From: Smithellaceae bacterium
Lineage (GTDB): Bacteria; Desulfobacterota; Syntrophia; Syntrophales; Smithellaceae
Assembly: GCA_030690945.1 (NCBI GenBank)
Contig: JAUYFM010000038.1
Span: 20,852-84,851 of the forward strand
Length of the DNA stretch: 64,000 nucleotides
Direction: 5' to 3'
The notes under the pieces are model-generated. The model worked only from the letters and a program-made list of their open reading frames with translations, searched no databases and was not told the origin of the DNA. How positions within the stretch are numbered: the stretch's first letter is position 1; each line of letters opens with the position of its first letter. Shown in pieces: positions 52,880 to 60,559 of the stretch. A program made the position numbers and the translations under genes.

Positions 52880-53443
52880 ATGTCGCAAAACCGAATGCTC
52901 GTGGATTCCAACGCTTATTTTCGATTAGCCCAAAGCATCCATCCGCTTTTAAATGTAGAATTCGGCGATAAACGTTATTGTCTTTACTGCCTCAAAGAGT
53001 TGCAGGATGAATACAATCGAAACCCGCGCTTGATAAATTCCTTTTCATGGGTGAATGACCCGGACTATGTAAAGAATCGTTCTCATTTGCTGAAGGTAAC
53101 GAGAGGAGAAAAGCTGGAAATCAAACGGGCCTATGAATTCATTCTTGACTATGTGCGCAATGTGCATCCCGGTGTATCAAAGGTTGATGTTCTGTGTCTC
53201 ACTCATGCGGAGCAACTCTGCATTCCAGTTGTAACAGATGATGAGGAAATGCGGATAGCGGCAGAAGCATACGACATCAAAACATTCAAGACACTCGATC
53301 TTCTTAAACTAATGCTGGACTGCCGCCACATTGACATTAAGAAAATAAGAGAGATCGCCGCCTATTGGATTTATCTCAACGACAAACCAAAAGATTTTCA
53401 TTTGGATTACAAAAAGATCTTCGGGGAAGCGTTGCCAAAATAA
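52880..53443 (+). CDS. PIN-like nuclease (module 1 toxin candidate)
   Basis: A 187-residue protein with a PIN-domain arrangement of acidic residues: MLVDSNAYF (D9), CLKELQDEY, SKVDVLCLTHA and VVTDDEEMRIAAEA. The C-terminal about 50 residues are an added helical tail. PIN domains cleave RNA in toxin-antitoxin pairs. It starts at the base after the XRE-ImmA stop with AAGGAG 9 bases before the ATG in the upstream gene. I think the pair is a COG2856-PIN toxin-antitoxin system of the kind predicted by genomic surveys; activity is not shown. Confidence 0.75.
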   Translation: MSQNRMLVDSNAYFRLAQSIHPLLNVEFGDKRYCLYCLKELQDEYNRNPRLINSFSWVNDPDYVKNRSHLLKVTRGEKLEIKRAYEFILDYVRNVHPGVSKVDVLCLTHAEQLCIPVVTDDEEMRIAAEAYDIKTFKTLDLLKLMLDCRHIDIKKIREIAAYWIYLNDKPKDFHLDYKKIFGEALPK

Positions 53444-53673
53444 CTATTCACCTGTCCATCGGACTGTAAATCTATAGGTGCTGCGCGTCTTGTATTGCAT
53501 TATTGTCTCGCGCCGGGTCATCTGAGCTTTCAGGAAGCGGGGAAAATCAAGAGTTGATAGCCCATTATTTTGAATCGTGTGTATGGCAATCAACAAAAAG
53601 AGCGGTAACTAATTGTACTCTTTACGTGCCCCAACAGGGGTGATGAAGTGTCACCCCTATTAGAATCGAACTG

Positions 53674-53847
53674 TCATTTCTCTTTTCTGACGCCCTTAAA
53701 CGGATCATGATCGGCTTTTTGATCAATGAATTGGCCGGTATCAGTATCACGTTTAACCCAGCGATCATTATGTGGATTATACGTTTGCGATCTGTCCGTT
53801 ACCTGCCCATGTCGATGATTGTCGCCATAAAGTAGATTCTTTGCCAT
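53674..53847 (-). CDS. Conserved-looking 57-aa protein
   Basis: A short frame missed by length filters: MAKNLLYGDNHRHGQVTDRS then QTYNPHNDRWVKRDTDTGQF and ADHDPFKGVRKEK. AAGGAG lies 9-10 bases before the ATG. I recall similar small proteins (GDNHRxGxVxDRSQ..NP....W.KRD..TG.F.DQK) in many bacteria, without a known function. It is hydrophilic, with no membrane segment. It is transcribed divergently from the second XRE-ImmA gene across a palindrome and fills most of the 486-base gap between the two ImmA/PIN modules. The 53444-53673 part shows no other gene. Confidence 0.7.
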   Translation of the reverse strand: MAKNLLYGDNHRHGQVTDRSQTYNPHNDRWVKRDTDTGQFIDQKADHDPFKGVRKEK

Positions 53848-53876
53848 AATGCTACATCTCCTTTCTAAAGTTATTA

Positions 53877-53912
53877 GTTGACAAAATAATAATAATTATT
53901 TATTCTGTCAAC
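53877..53912. promoter_or_regulatory. Promoter/operator of XRE-ImmA/PIN module 2
   Basis: Plus strand TTGACA (53878-53883), 17-base AT-only spacer, TATTCT (53901-53906). GTTGACA (53877-53883) and TGTCAAC (53906-53912) form an exact 7-bp inverted repeat that brackets the promoter. It lies between the divergent 57-aa gene and the XRE-ImmA gene. Confidence 0.65.
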
Positions 53913-53929
53913 CAGAGGAGGTGAAAAAT

Positions 53930-54991
53930 ATGTTAGGCGAAAGAATTAAACAGGCACGGATTGCAGCCGGATTGTCCTTGCGTGGACTCGCGGAGGCTTC
54001 GGATAACTATGTTAGTGCGCAAGTTATTCAAAAATATGAACAGGGCGTCACCAATCCAGGTTCCGACGTCTTGATCAAATTGGCCAAAGCCTTGGGCGTG
54101 AAGGTCGAATATTTTTTTCGTCCTACTGCTGTTCAAGTTTCGTTAAACTGTCCTGTCTATAGAAAACGGGCCTCTGTTTCCAAAAAATATCTTGAATCTA
54201 TTCACGCAAGAGTAAAGGACAAGGTTGAAAAATATCTCGAAATAGAAGCGCTTTTTCCTGAAGATCGGTTCGAGAAAATAATCATCAGCGATTTAAAACA
54301 CAGAAAGATACAGAAAGCGGGAGATGTAGAGAAACTTGCTGATGATTTAAGAAAAACCTGGTCATTAGGTGATGATCCCATTGAAAATATAACGGACATT
54401 ATTGAAGACCGCGGTGCAATGGTTATACCACTGGAAGCTTCGGATGAATTTGACGGGTTATCCTGCTGGGCCAATGATTCTATCCCAGTCATTGTGGTTA
54501 AAAAAGGCCTGTCAGGTGATCGCCAAAGATCAGACCTTGCTCACGAGCTGGGTCATTTAATCATGAAGGTCTCTTCCGATTTAAATGAAGAGAAAGCGGC
54601 TAAACACTTTTCTGCTGCTTTTCTGGCGCCTGCAGAAGCTGTCTATCGTGAACTCGGTAGAAAACGGAATAACCTCGACCTGTCCGAATTGGTTTTACTG
54701 AAGAAAAAGTATGGGATGAGCATGCAACAATGGATATATCGAGCTAAAGATTTAGGAATCATTTCTGAAAGTAGAGCAACCGAGTGGTTTAAAATATTCA
54801 GGATAAAAAAATGGTATCGTAATGAACCGGTCAACATTGTACCGGAAGAACCTCAACGATATAAATTGCTGGTTATTCAGGCCGTCACCGAAGGGATTAT
54901 TTCGCATGTGCGCGCGGCGGAATTTCTGGAGGTGCCCTACGACAAATTTCGCAAGGAAGTAATAGCTGGACTTGAAGAAACTCATTCTTGA
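53930..54991 (+). CDS. XRE regulator fused to ImmA/IrrE metallopeptidase (module 2)
   Basis: A 353-residue protein from ATG 53930, chosen because GAGGAGG is 7-8 bases upstream; the GTG at 53921 is closer than usual. The N-terminal HTH is IKQARIAAGLSLRGLAEA plus VSAQVIQKYEQGVTNPGSD; the zinc peptidase has RSDLAHELGHLIMK and EEKAAKHFSAAFLAPAEAVY. A C-terminal winged-helix-like tail ends AAEFLEVPYDKFRKEVIAGL. The layout equals module 1, but the sequences differ widely. The PIN gene overlaps its end by 20 bases. Confidence 0.87.
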   Translation: MLGERIKQARIAAGLSLRGLAEASDNYVSAQVIQKYEQGVTNPGSDVLIKLAKALGVKVEYFFRPTAVQVSLNCPVYRKRASVSKKYLESIHARVKDKVEKYLEIEALFPEDRFEKIIISDLKHRKIQKAGDVEKLADDLRKTWSLGDDPIENITDIIEDRGAMVIPLEASDEFDGLSCWANDSIPVIVVKKGLSGDRQRSDLAHELGHLIMKVSSDLNEEKAAKHFSAAFLAPAEAVYRELGRKRNNLDLSELVLLKKKYGMSMQQWIYRAKDLGIISESRATEWFKIFRIKKWYRNEPVNIVPEEPQRYKLLVIQAVTEGIISHVRAAEFLEVPYDKFRKEVIAGLEETHS

Positions 54992-55463
54992 TACATCTAT
55001 TTGTATTGATCTTTACAATGGCAAACTGCATAAAATTGTCTTGCGGTTGCCTTACATGTTTGTTCTTCCCGACGTCATCATTGCTGAGTTAAATGAGCCT
55101 GCCGGTTCTTTGTTATTAGAATTTGGTTTTACGAAAGAAGGGATATCCGGAGAAGAAATAGAGAAAGCCTTTGTGTTGCGAGACAATTATCCAGCGCCAT
55201 CATTCAATGATCTTCTGGCTCTTTTACTGGCAAAAAGAAACTCTTGTTACCTGATTACCAGTGACAATGCTTTACGAAAAGCGGCTAAGCTTGAAGGCGT
55301 CGCATCACATGGCTTGCTATGGCTGTTTGATGAAATGGTTTTACACGGTATTTTGTCAGGGGGGCAGGCAACTGATACACTGGAAAAGATAATTAGGGAA
55401 GGCAGTTGGTTGCCAAAGAAGGAATGCGAAGAACGTTTCAAAAAATGGCGTAAGGAGGTGTAG
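54972..55463 (+). CDS. PIN-domain nuclease (module 2 toxin candidate)
   Basis: A 163-residue PIN protein starting at a TTG within the XRE-ImmA gene: MKKLILDTSICIDLYNGKLH (D7), LPDVIIAELNEPAG, SFNDLLALLLAKRNSCYLIT, SDNALRKAAKLEGVASHGLL. This is close to the DUF3368/VapC-like group, which commonly pairs with COG2856 or RHH proteins. The overlap implies translational coupling. A GAGG-like SD is weak; no ATG alternative keeps the first strand. Confidence 0.8.
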   Translation: MKKLILDTSICIDLYNGKLHKIVLRLPYMFVLPDVIIAELNEPAGSLLLEFGFTKEGISGEEIEKAFVLRDNYPAPSFNDLLALLLAKRNSCYLITSDNALRKAAKLEGVASHGLLWLFDEMVLHGILSGGQATDTLEKIIREGSWLPKKECEERFKKWRKEV

Positions 55464-55680
55464 AAAGGGCGGGCGACTGATGTGATCAGTGCGCATACCG
55501 CATATTTTTTTATCAAAAGAGGAAAACACTAACATTTCATATTTCGTAAAATTCATCTTAATATTTCTTTCAACAAACCGGACAAAAAACGGGTTTCTGC
55601 CCTTCACTCCTTGCGGATAAAATCGTATATTCTTCAGTAATATCAATGGAATAAAATATATATTTATTTGGCCGGAAACT

Positions 55681-55698
55681 TTGGCACGCAAATTTCGT
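55681..55698 (+). promoter_or_regulatory. Sigma-54-like promoter candidate
   Basis: TTGGCACG-CAAA-TTTCGT resembles the sigma-54 consensus TGGCACG-N4-TTGC with one base off in the -12 element. It lies 48 bases before the small membrane protein gene. The 282-base gap 55464-55745 shows no gene otherwise. Confidence 0.35.
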
Positions 55699-55745
55699 TA
55701 GTATAAAGGCAAATAACACAAACTACCCTAAGGAGGTAACAGATC

Positions 55746-56021
55746 ATGAAAAAGACATTAGGAACAATGATGGTAGCGGCGGCAGTAGTTCTTTTGACGG
55801 CAACTTTCGGATTTGCAGAATACGCGGCAACGGGAACAGCGAATTTCCCGTATTTTCAACTGGGCTGCCTGATTGTTGGTGGGTTGCTTCTGATTGGATT
55901 AAAAAGACGGTATAACAAGATGTACACAACTGAAGCAGTTGGCGTGTTTGCCCTCTACACGGTTTTGATGGCGCTGTTCACGAACCCCGTGATTGACATC
56001 GTGAAAATTATCGTGACCTGA
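55746..56021 (+). CDS. Small membrane protein of unknown function
   Basis: A 91-residue protein with a cleavable-looking signal sequence (MKKTLGTMMVAAAVVLLTAT, then FGFA) and two further hydrophobic stretches (LGCLIVGGLLLIGL; VGVFALYTVLMALF). No family recognised. AAGGAGG precedes the ATG, and a strong terminator follows, so it is transcribed alone. The monocistronic unit with a possible sigma-54 promoter may be highly or conditionally expressed. Confidence 0.6.
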   Translation: MKKTLGTMMVAAAVVLLTATFGFAEYAATGTANFPYFQLGCLIVGGLLLIGLKRRYNKMYTTEAVGVFALYTVLMALFTNPVIDIVKIIVT

Positions 56022-56059
56022 TAGTTTCGTAAGCGTCGACATGATCTGTTTAAATATGT

Positions 56060-56091
56060 AATCCCCTCAAGGCAATTGTCTTGAGGGGATT
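56060..56091 (+). terminator. Rho-independent terminator of the small membrane protein gene
   Basis: AATCCCCTCAAG and CTTGAGGGGATT pair exactly (12 bp) around GCAATTGT, followed by TCTTATT. Confidence 0.8.
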
Positions 56092-56223
56092 TCTTATTCC
56101 ACGAAGCCGGACAATATTTTTTCTTTATTGACATCGTTTTGCTTTCAGTATTACAGATAGTCGTAAACCAAACTGAATGAACCGGTAAGCCTGAAAATAA
56201 AAAAGTGAAGGAATACGAGAATC

Positions 56224-57858
56224 ATGAAATTCCCCTGGTTTAAACATTATGAACAACACGTTCCCCATACCATCCGCTATCCCGAGAAGCCCATACACCA
56301 TTTTCTGACAGACACTGTAGCCAAACATCCGGATGATGTGGCCATGACCTTCAACGACCAGGATACTTCCTACAGGGAGCTCAATGAAAAGGTAAACAAA
56401 TTTGCTCTGGTCTTGGAAAATAGCGGCGTGAAAAAAGGCGACAGAATCGCTTTCATCATGGTGAACTCCCCCACCTATGTCATCGCTTTTTTCGCGGCAA
56501 TGAAACTTGGTGCGATTGTGGCCAACATCAGCGTCGGCATTTCAGGCGAGGAACTCATCCACTGTCTGAATAATGCGGAGGTAGCAACCGTCATCACTCT
56601 GGATCTGTTTGCTCCAAATCTTTACAACGTGGTTAAAAAAACATCCGTCAAAAAAGTGATCCTTCACTCCGTTTTCGGTCTGGAAAAAAAGCTGTCTTTG
56701 GAAGAAGGCATGCCTCATCCACAAGTCTTCCTCGAATTGCTTAATTCGGTTGAAAGCGCCGCAGAGCCGGCAGTAGAAATTTCTCCCCGGGATGTAGCCG
56801 TGCTGCAATATACCAGCGGCTCCACCGGCATTCCCAAGGCGGCAACCCTGACCCATGCCAACATTGTGGCCAGCGTCATCCAGACCAATGTCTGGATGGG
56901 AGTAGCGGGCGCAGGAAATGCCGCCGTCATGTGCGTGATCCCCTTTTTTCATGTTTTCGGGATGTCGGCCTGTATGCTGGTTTCCGTGCTCAAGGGATAC
57001 CGGATGATCCTTCTTCCCCGCATTGACCTGATGGACATTCTTTCCCTGACGAAGATGCTGGAGACTTACAAACCCATATCCTTTCCGGCTGTGCCCAGCT
57101 TATGGACGGCCATGATGTCCCTTCCTCCCGAGGCCGCCAGAACCCATTTTTCTTCCATTCGGGTTGCGATCAGCGGAGGAGCGCCTCTGCCGCCATCAGT
57201 CCATGAAAAGTATGAGGAGATCACCGGCAGGAAAATTATGGAAGCCTATGGTCTGTCCGAAGCCTCTTCGGCCACACATGTTACGCCTTATCCCAATGGT
57301 GCGCCAAGAGGTTCTATCGGGCTGCCTCTTCCTGACACAGATGTAAAAATTCTGGACATGGAAACTGGCCGAAGAGAATGCCGTGTGGGAGAGGTTGGCG
57401 AGCTTGTGGTGAAAGGGCCGCAGATCATGCAGGGATATTGGAATAACCCGGTCCTTACCGCCGCAGTCTTGCGTGATGGCTGGTTTTACACCGGCGATAT
57501 GGCGCGTGTCGATGAAGAGGGATACTTCTACCTGGTGGACAGGAAAGATGACTTAATCATCTCCAACGGTTTCAACATCTACCCCGGCCAGATCGAAGAC
57601 ATCCTGAAGCTGCATCCTAAAGTGAAAGATGCGGCGGTTATTGGTATTCCTGACCGAACCAAGGGACAGGCTGTTGTGGCAGTGATCGTTTTAAAAGAAG
57701 GTCTGGAAGGCAACAAAGAGGAATTTCTCAAGTATTGCAAAGAAAACATGCCCGACTATCGATTGCCCAAAACCATTCTTATCCGCGATGTTATCCCTCG
57801 GGACCCGGCAGGAAAGCTCTTAAGACGGATATTGAAGCAGGAATTCAAAAACGGTTAA
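56224..57858 (+). CDS. AMP-forming acyl-CoA synthetase (fatty acid-CoA ligase), second copy
   Basis: A 544-residue ligase similar in plan to the one at 15.1 kb. It begins MKFPWFKHYEQHVPHTIRYP. Motifs: QYTSGSTGIPKAATLTH (P-loop), MEAYGLSEASSATHV, GWFYTGDMARVDEEGYFYLV, DRKDDLIISNGFNIYPGQIE and the catalytic lysine in RDPAGKLLRRILKQE. AAGGA stands upstream. No beta-oxidation gene is adjacent, so the substrate is not clear. A long-chain or medium-chain fatty acid is likely. Confidence 0.9.
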   Translation: MKFPWFKHYEQHVPHTIRYPEKPIHHFLTDTVAKHPDDVAMTFNDQDTSYRELNEKVNKFALVLENSGVKKGDRIAFIMVNSPTYVIAFFAAMKLGAIVANISVGISGEELIHCLNNAEVATVITLDLFAPNLYNVVKKTSVKKVILHSVFGLEKKLSLEEGMPHPQVFLELLNSVESAAEPAVEISPRDVAVLQYTSGSTGIPKAATLTHANIVASVIQTNVWMGVAGAGNAAVMCVIPFFHVFGMSACMLVSVLKGYRMILLPRIDLMDILSLTKMLETYKPISFPAVPSLWTAMMSLPPEAARTHFSSIRVAISGGAPLPPSVHEKYEEITGRKIMEAYGLSEASSATHVTPYPNGAPRGSIGLPLPDTDVKILDMETGRRECRVGEVGELVVKGPQIMQGYWNNPVLTAAVLRDGWFYTGDMARVDEEGYFYLVDRKDDLIISNGFNIYPGQIEDILKLHPKVKDAAVIGIPDRTKGQAVVAVIVLKEGLEGNKEEFLKYCKENMPDYRLPKTILIRDVIPRDPAGKLLRRILKQEFKNG

Positions 57859-57967
57859 TCGCTGAATCCTTCATTGGCCTAGGTCAAGTTGCCGTTTTCC
57901 TTATTGACAGCATGTCTATTCGGTATTACTAGAAAATCGGATTAATAAAATCACAGGAGCGATCAGT

Positions 57968-58939
57968 ATGATTATCGTAACAGGTGGCGCAGGGTTTATC
58001 GGCAGTGCTTTTGTCTGGAGGCTCAACCAGGAAGGCATCGACGACATTGTTATTGTTGATCGCCTGGGAACCACGGATAAATGGAAGAATCTTGTGAATC
58101 TCCGCTTTGTTAATTACATTCATAAAGACGATTTCCATGAGATGATCTATAACGACACGGTACGCTTTGACGTTGACGCGATTATCCATATGGGCGCCTG
58201 TTCATCCACGACGGAGCGCGATGCCGATTATCTCTGGCAAAATAATAATGTGTATACCGGCCTTTTGGCCGAATACGCGATTGAACACGGTATCCGCTTT
58301 ATTTACGCCAGCTCGGCGGCGACTTATGGCGACGGAACACAGGGCTTTTCGGACGACCACGGCAAAATCAATAAGCTGAAACCCATCAACATGTATGGCT
58401 ATTCCAAGCAGGTGTTTGATTTAAGAGCGTTGAAGCATTCTTGGGAAAACAACATTGCCGGCATTAAATTTTTTAATGTTTTTGGCCCCAACGAATACCA
58501 CAAAGGGGACATGACCAGCGTTATCTTTAAAGCCTTTCATCAAATTAAGGAAACAGGTAAAGTACGCCTTTTCAAATCCTATCTGCCCCAATATCCCGAT
58601 GGCGGGCAGATGCGCGATTTTGTTTATGTCAAGGACTGTGTCAACGTCATGTGGTGGCTTTTCAAAAATCAGGACGCCAACGGCATTTTTAATTTGGGCA
58701 CAGGCAAGGCCCGAACCTGGAATGATCTGATCAACGCCGTTTTTGCCGCGATGGGCATCAAGCCGAATATTGAATATATTGAGATGCCCGAGGGGCTTCG
58801 CAATCAATACCAGTACTTTACACAGGCGGAAATGGACAAGCTCGGCCAGTCAGGCTGCCCGGTGGATTTTTCAGCGCTGGAAGATTCTGTCCGCGATTAT
58901 GTCTGCAATTATCTGCAAAAATCCGATCCGCATTTATAA
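57968..58939 (+). CDS. hldD: ADP-L-glycero-D-manno-heptose-6-epimerase
   Basis: NADP-dependent epimerase for the inner-core heptose of LPS. The 323 residues begin IIVTGGAGFIGSAFVWRLNQ, with VDRLGTTDKWKNLVNL typical of HldD, the SDR motif MYGYSKQ (YxxxK), and FFNVFGPNEYHKGDMTSV. AGGAG precedes the ATG. With kdsB 0.9 kb further on it shows the genome builds an LPS core. Confidence 0.95.
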   Translation: MIIVTGGAGFIGSAFVWRLNQEGIDDIVIVDRLGTTDKWKNLVNLRFVNYIHKDDFHEMIYNDTVRFDVDAIIHMGACSSTTERDADYLWQNNNVYTGLLAEYAIEHGIRFIYASSAATYGDGTQGFSDDHGKINKLKPINMYGYSKQVFDLRALKHSWENNIAGIKFFNVFGPNEYHKGDMTSVIFKAFHQIKETGKVRLFKSYLPQYPDGGQMRDFVYVKDCVNVMWWLFKNQDANGIFNLGTGKARTWNDLINAVFAAMGIKPNIEYIEMPEGLRNQYQYFTQAEMDKLGQSGCPVDFSALEDSVRDYVCNYLQKSDPHL

Positions 58940-58947
58940 AAAGGGAT

Positions 58948-58976
58948 TTGACTGCATTGACGCTATAATATATACT
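58948..58976 (+). promoter_or_regulatory. Promoter of the vapBC-type pair
   Basis: TTGACT (58948-58953), a 17-base spacer, TATACT (58971-58976). A leader of about 27 bases with GGAGG precedes the antitoxin ATG, so, unlike three other toxin-antitoxin units here, this one has a normal ribosome binding site. Confidence 0.65.
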
Positions 58977-59009
58977 TACAAATGTAACCTATATGATGGA
59001 GGTATATTT

Positions 59010-59249
59010 ATGGCACAGAATTCCCGGAAACTGAATTTCATGATTGATAACGACGTTGCCTGCGAATTGGAAAAGCTTGTGCCCGCCGGGCAAAGAAGCA
59101 AAGTCGTGACTCAGGCGATTGTCCATGAACTGGCCCTGCACCGTCGAAAAAACATTACGGATCGTCTTCTTAACCTTCGGTCACAGGCGCCTAAGGCATC
59201 AGGCAAAAAACTGCTCTCTGAGTTAGCCGCAGACAGGCAAAGGAACTGA
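59010..59249 (+). CDS. vapB: Antitoxin of a VapBC-type pair (RHH)
   Basis: A 79-residue protein starting MAQNSRKLNFMIDNDVACEL, with KLVPAGQRSKVVTQAIVHEL forming a ribbon-helix-helix; the C-terminus is basic to mixed and would bind the toxin. The ATG has GGAGG 8 bases upstream. The frame runs on upstream into hldD without meaning. The PIN toxin gene starts 1 base after its stop. Confidence 0.83.
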   Translation: MAQNSRKLNFMIDNDVACELEKLVPAGQRSKVVTQAIVHELALHRRKNITDRLLNLRSQAPKASGKKLLSELAADRQRN

Positions 59250-59250
59250 A

Positions 59251-59706
59251 ATGACATCTTCCCGCCTCTATGTTCCGGATGCATCCGTGATTCTCAAATG
59301 GGTTTTTGATACCCCCAAAGAAGCAGACCGCGAGGCGGCGCTTGCGCTGCTCGAGAACTGGACGAAGGGGCAATGCGACCTTTTGCTTCCGTCCCTCTGG
59401 ATTTATGAGGTCGGTAATATTGTCGGGAGAGATATCCCCGAAAAGGCTTCTGATTTCTTAGGGATGCTTATCGAGTATCGGATTGAAGAGTCGTCCGTCA
59501 CAGCAAAGATTGCAGGGCGCACTCTGGCGATCATGGACCAATGCGGGGTGACGTTCTATGATGCCGTCTATCATGCGGTTGCTCTGGAACGAAAAGGAAC
59601 GCTTTTAACCGCAGACGCGTCGTACCTGAAAAAGGCCGGAAAGCTGGGCAGCGTTCTTTTGCTGGCCGATCTTTATTGTGAGACCCAAATTTCAAAAACG
59701 AAGTGA
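59251..59706 (+). CDS. vapC: VapC-type PIN ribonuclease toxin
   Basis: A 151-residue PIN protein: YVPDASVILKWVFDTPKEAD (first Asp), LPSLWIYEVGNIVGRD (Glu), VTFYDAVYHAVALERKGTLL (Asp), TADASYLKKAG (Asp). VapC toxins cleave tRNA or rRNA. It follows its antitoxin at once. It is third in number of PIN toxin genes in the window but of a different type from the two ImmA-linked ones. Confidence 0.88.
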   Translation: MTSSRLYVPDASVILKWVFDTPKEADREAALALLENWTKGQCDLLLPSLWIYEVGNIVGRDIPEKASDFLGMLIEYRIEESSVTAKIAGRTLAIMDQCGVTFYDAVYHAVALERKGTLLTADASYLKKAGKLGSVLLLADLYCETQISKTK

Positions 59707-59806
59707 ATTGAAATTTGTAAGTCGAACAATCTCGCAAAGCGGAGGGTGTAATGCCCCGCAGCTTGCTTTGGAGTTTCATACCCGTGATTAACCTTATGGA
59801 GATAGA

Positions 59807-60553
59807 ATGAAACGAGATATTGTTTGCATCATTCCCTCGCGCTATGAATCCAGCCGTTTTCCGGGGAAACCCCTGGCCGATCTTTTAGGCAAGCCGATGA
59901 TTCAGCACGTTTATGAGAGGGTCGCTCAAGCGAAAGCCGTGCCTTATGTGGCGGTGGCTACCGACGATCAAAGAATATATGACGCGGTAAAAAAATTCGG
60001 TGGCCATGTCATTATGACCGCCGCAACGCACCGTTCCGGCACGGACAGAATCTCAGAAGCAGTAAAATCTCTGAATCTCTCTGCCGAAGCCGTCGTCGTC
60101 AACATTCAGGGCGATCAGCCGATTTTTGAGCCGGTGCAGGTTGATGAAGTGATCCAGCCTTTAATCGATGATCCCACGGTCGTTATGTCCACATTGATTT
60201 ACAAGATTATTTTGGATGAAGAAATCACGCATCCGCACGCCGTCAAAGTTGTTCTCGATCATCAGAACTTCGCTCTTTATTTTTCACGGGCGACGATTCC
60301 GTACGTGCGCGATAAGAAACTCAAAGCCGACTATTACAAGCATCACGGTATTTATGCCTACCGCCGTGATTTTCTCGACACCTTTACTCAACTGCCGGAA
60401 GGAAAACTCGAAAAGTTCGAAGCCCTGGAACAATTGCGCGCGCTGGAATATGGTTACAAAATCAAGTGCGTCGTCACGCCGCACGATTCAGTGGAAGTGG
60501 ATAACGAGCAGGAGATGGACCGTGTGCGCCGGATTCTGACCGAAAAAAAGTAA
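59807..60553 (+). CDS. kdsB: CMP-KDO synthetase
   Basis: Activates KDO with CTP for LPS inner core synthesis. The 248 residues show IIPSRYESSRFPGKPLADLL, GKPMIQHVYERVAQA, VVNIQGDQPIFEP, YFSRATIPYVRD and KHHGIYAYRRDFLDTF, then LEKFEALEQLRALEYGYKIK. GGAG stands before the ATG. The 100-base gap before it holds a short sequence with TGCCCCGCAGCTTGC, reminiscent of intergenic repeats in relatives. Confidence 0.96.
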   Translation: MKRDIVCIIPSRYESSRFPGKPLADLLGKPMIQHVYERVAQAKAVPYVAVATDDQRIYDAVKKFGGHVIMTAATHRSGTDRISEAVKSLNLSAEAVVVNIQGDQPIFEPVQVDEVIQPLIDDPTVVMSTLIYKIILDEEITHPHAVKVVLDHQNFALYFSRATIPYVRDKKLKADYYKHHGIYAYRRDFLDTFTQLPEGKLEKFEALEQLRALEYGYKIKCVVTPHDSVEVDNEQEMDRVRRILTEKK

Positions 60554-60559
60554 AGACAG

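Noticed and set aside
44600..55500. Defence island as a prophage
   Set aside because: No integrase, capsid, tail, terminase or lysis genes and no attachment repeats were seen.
59707..59806. A further family-B repeat before kdsB
   Set aside because: Only TTTCATAC and a GC-rich block are similar; the ordered blocks that define the family are missing.
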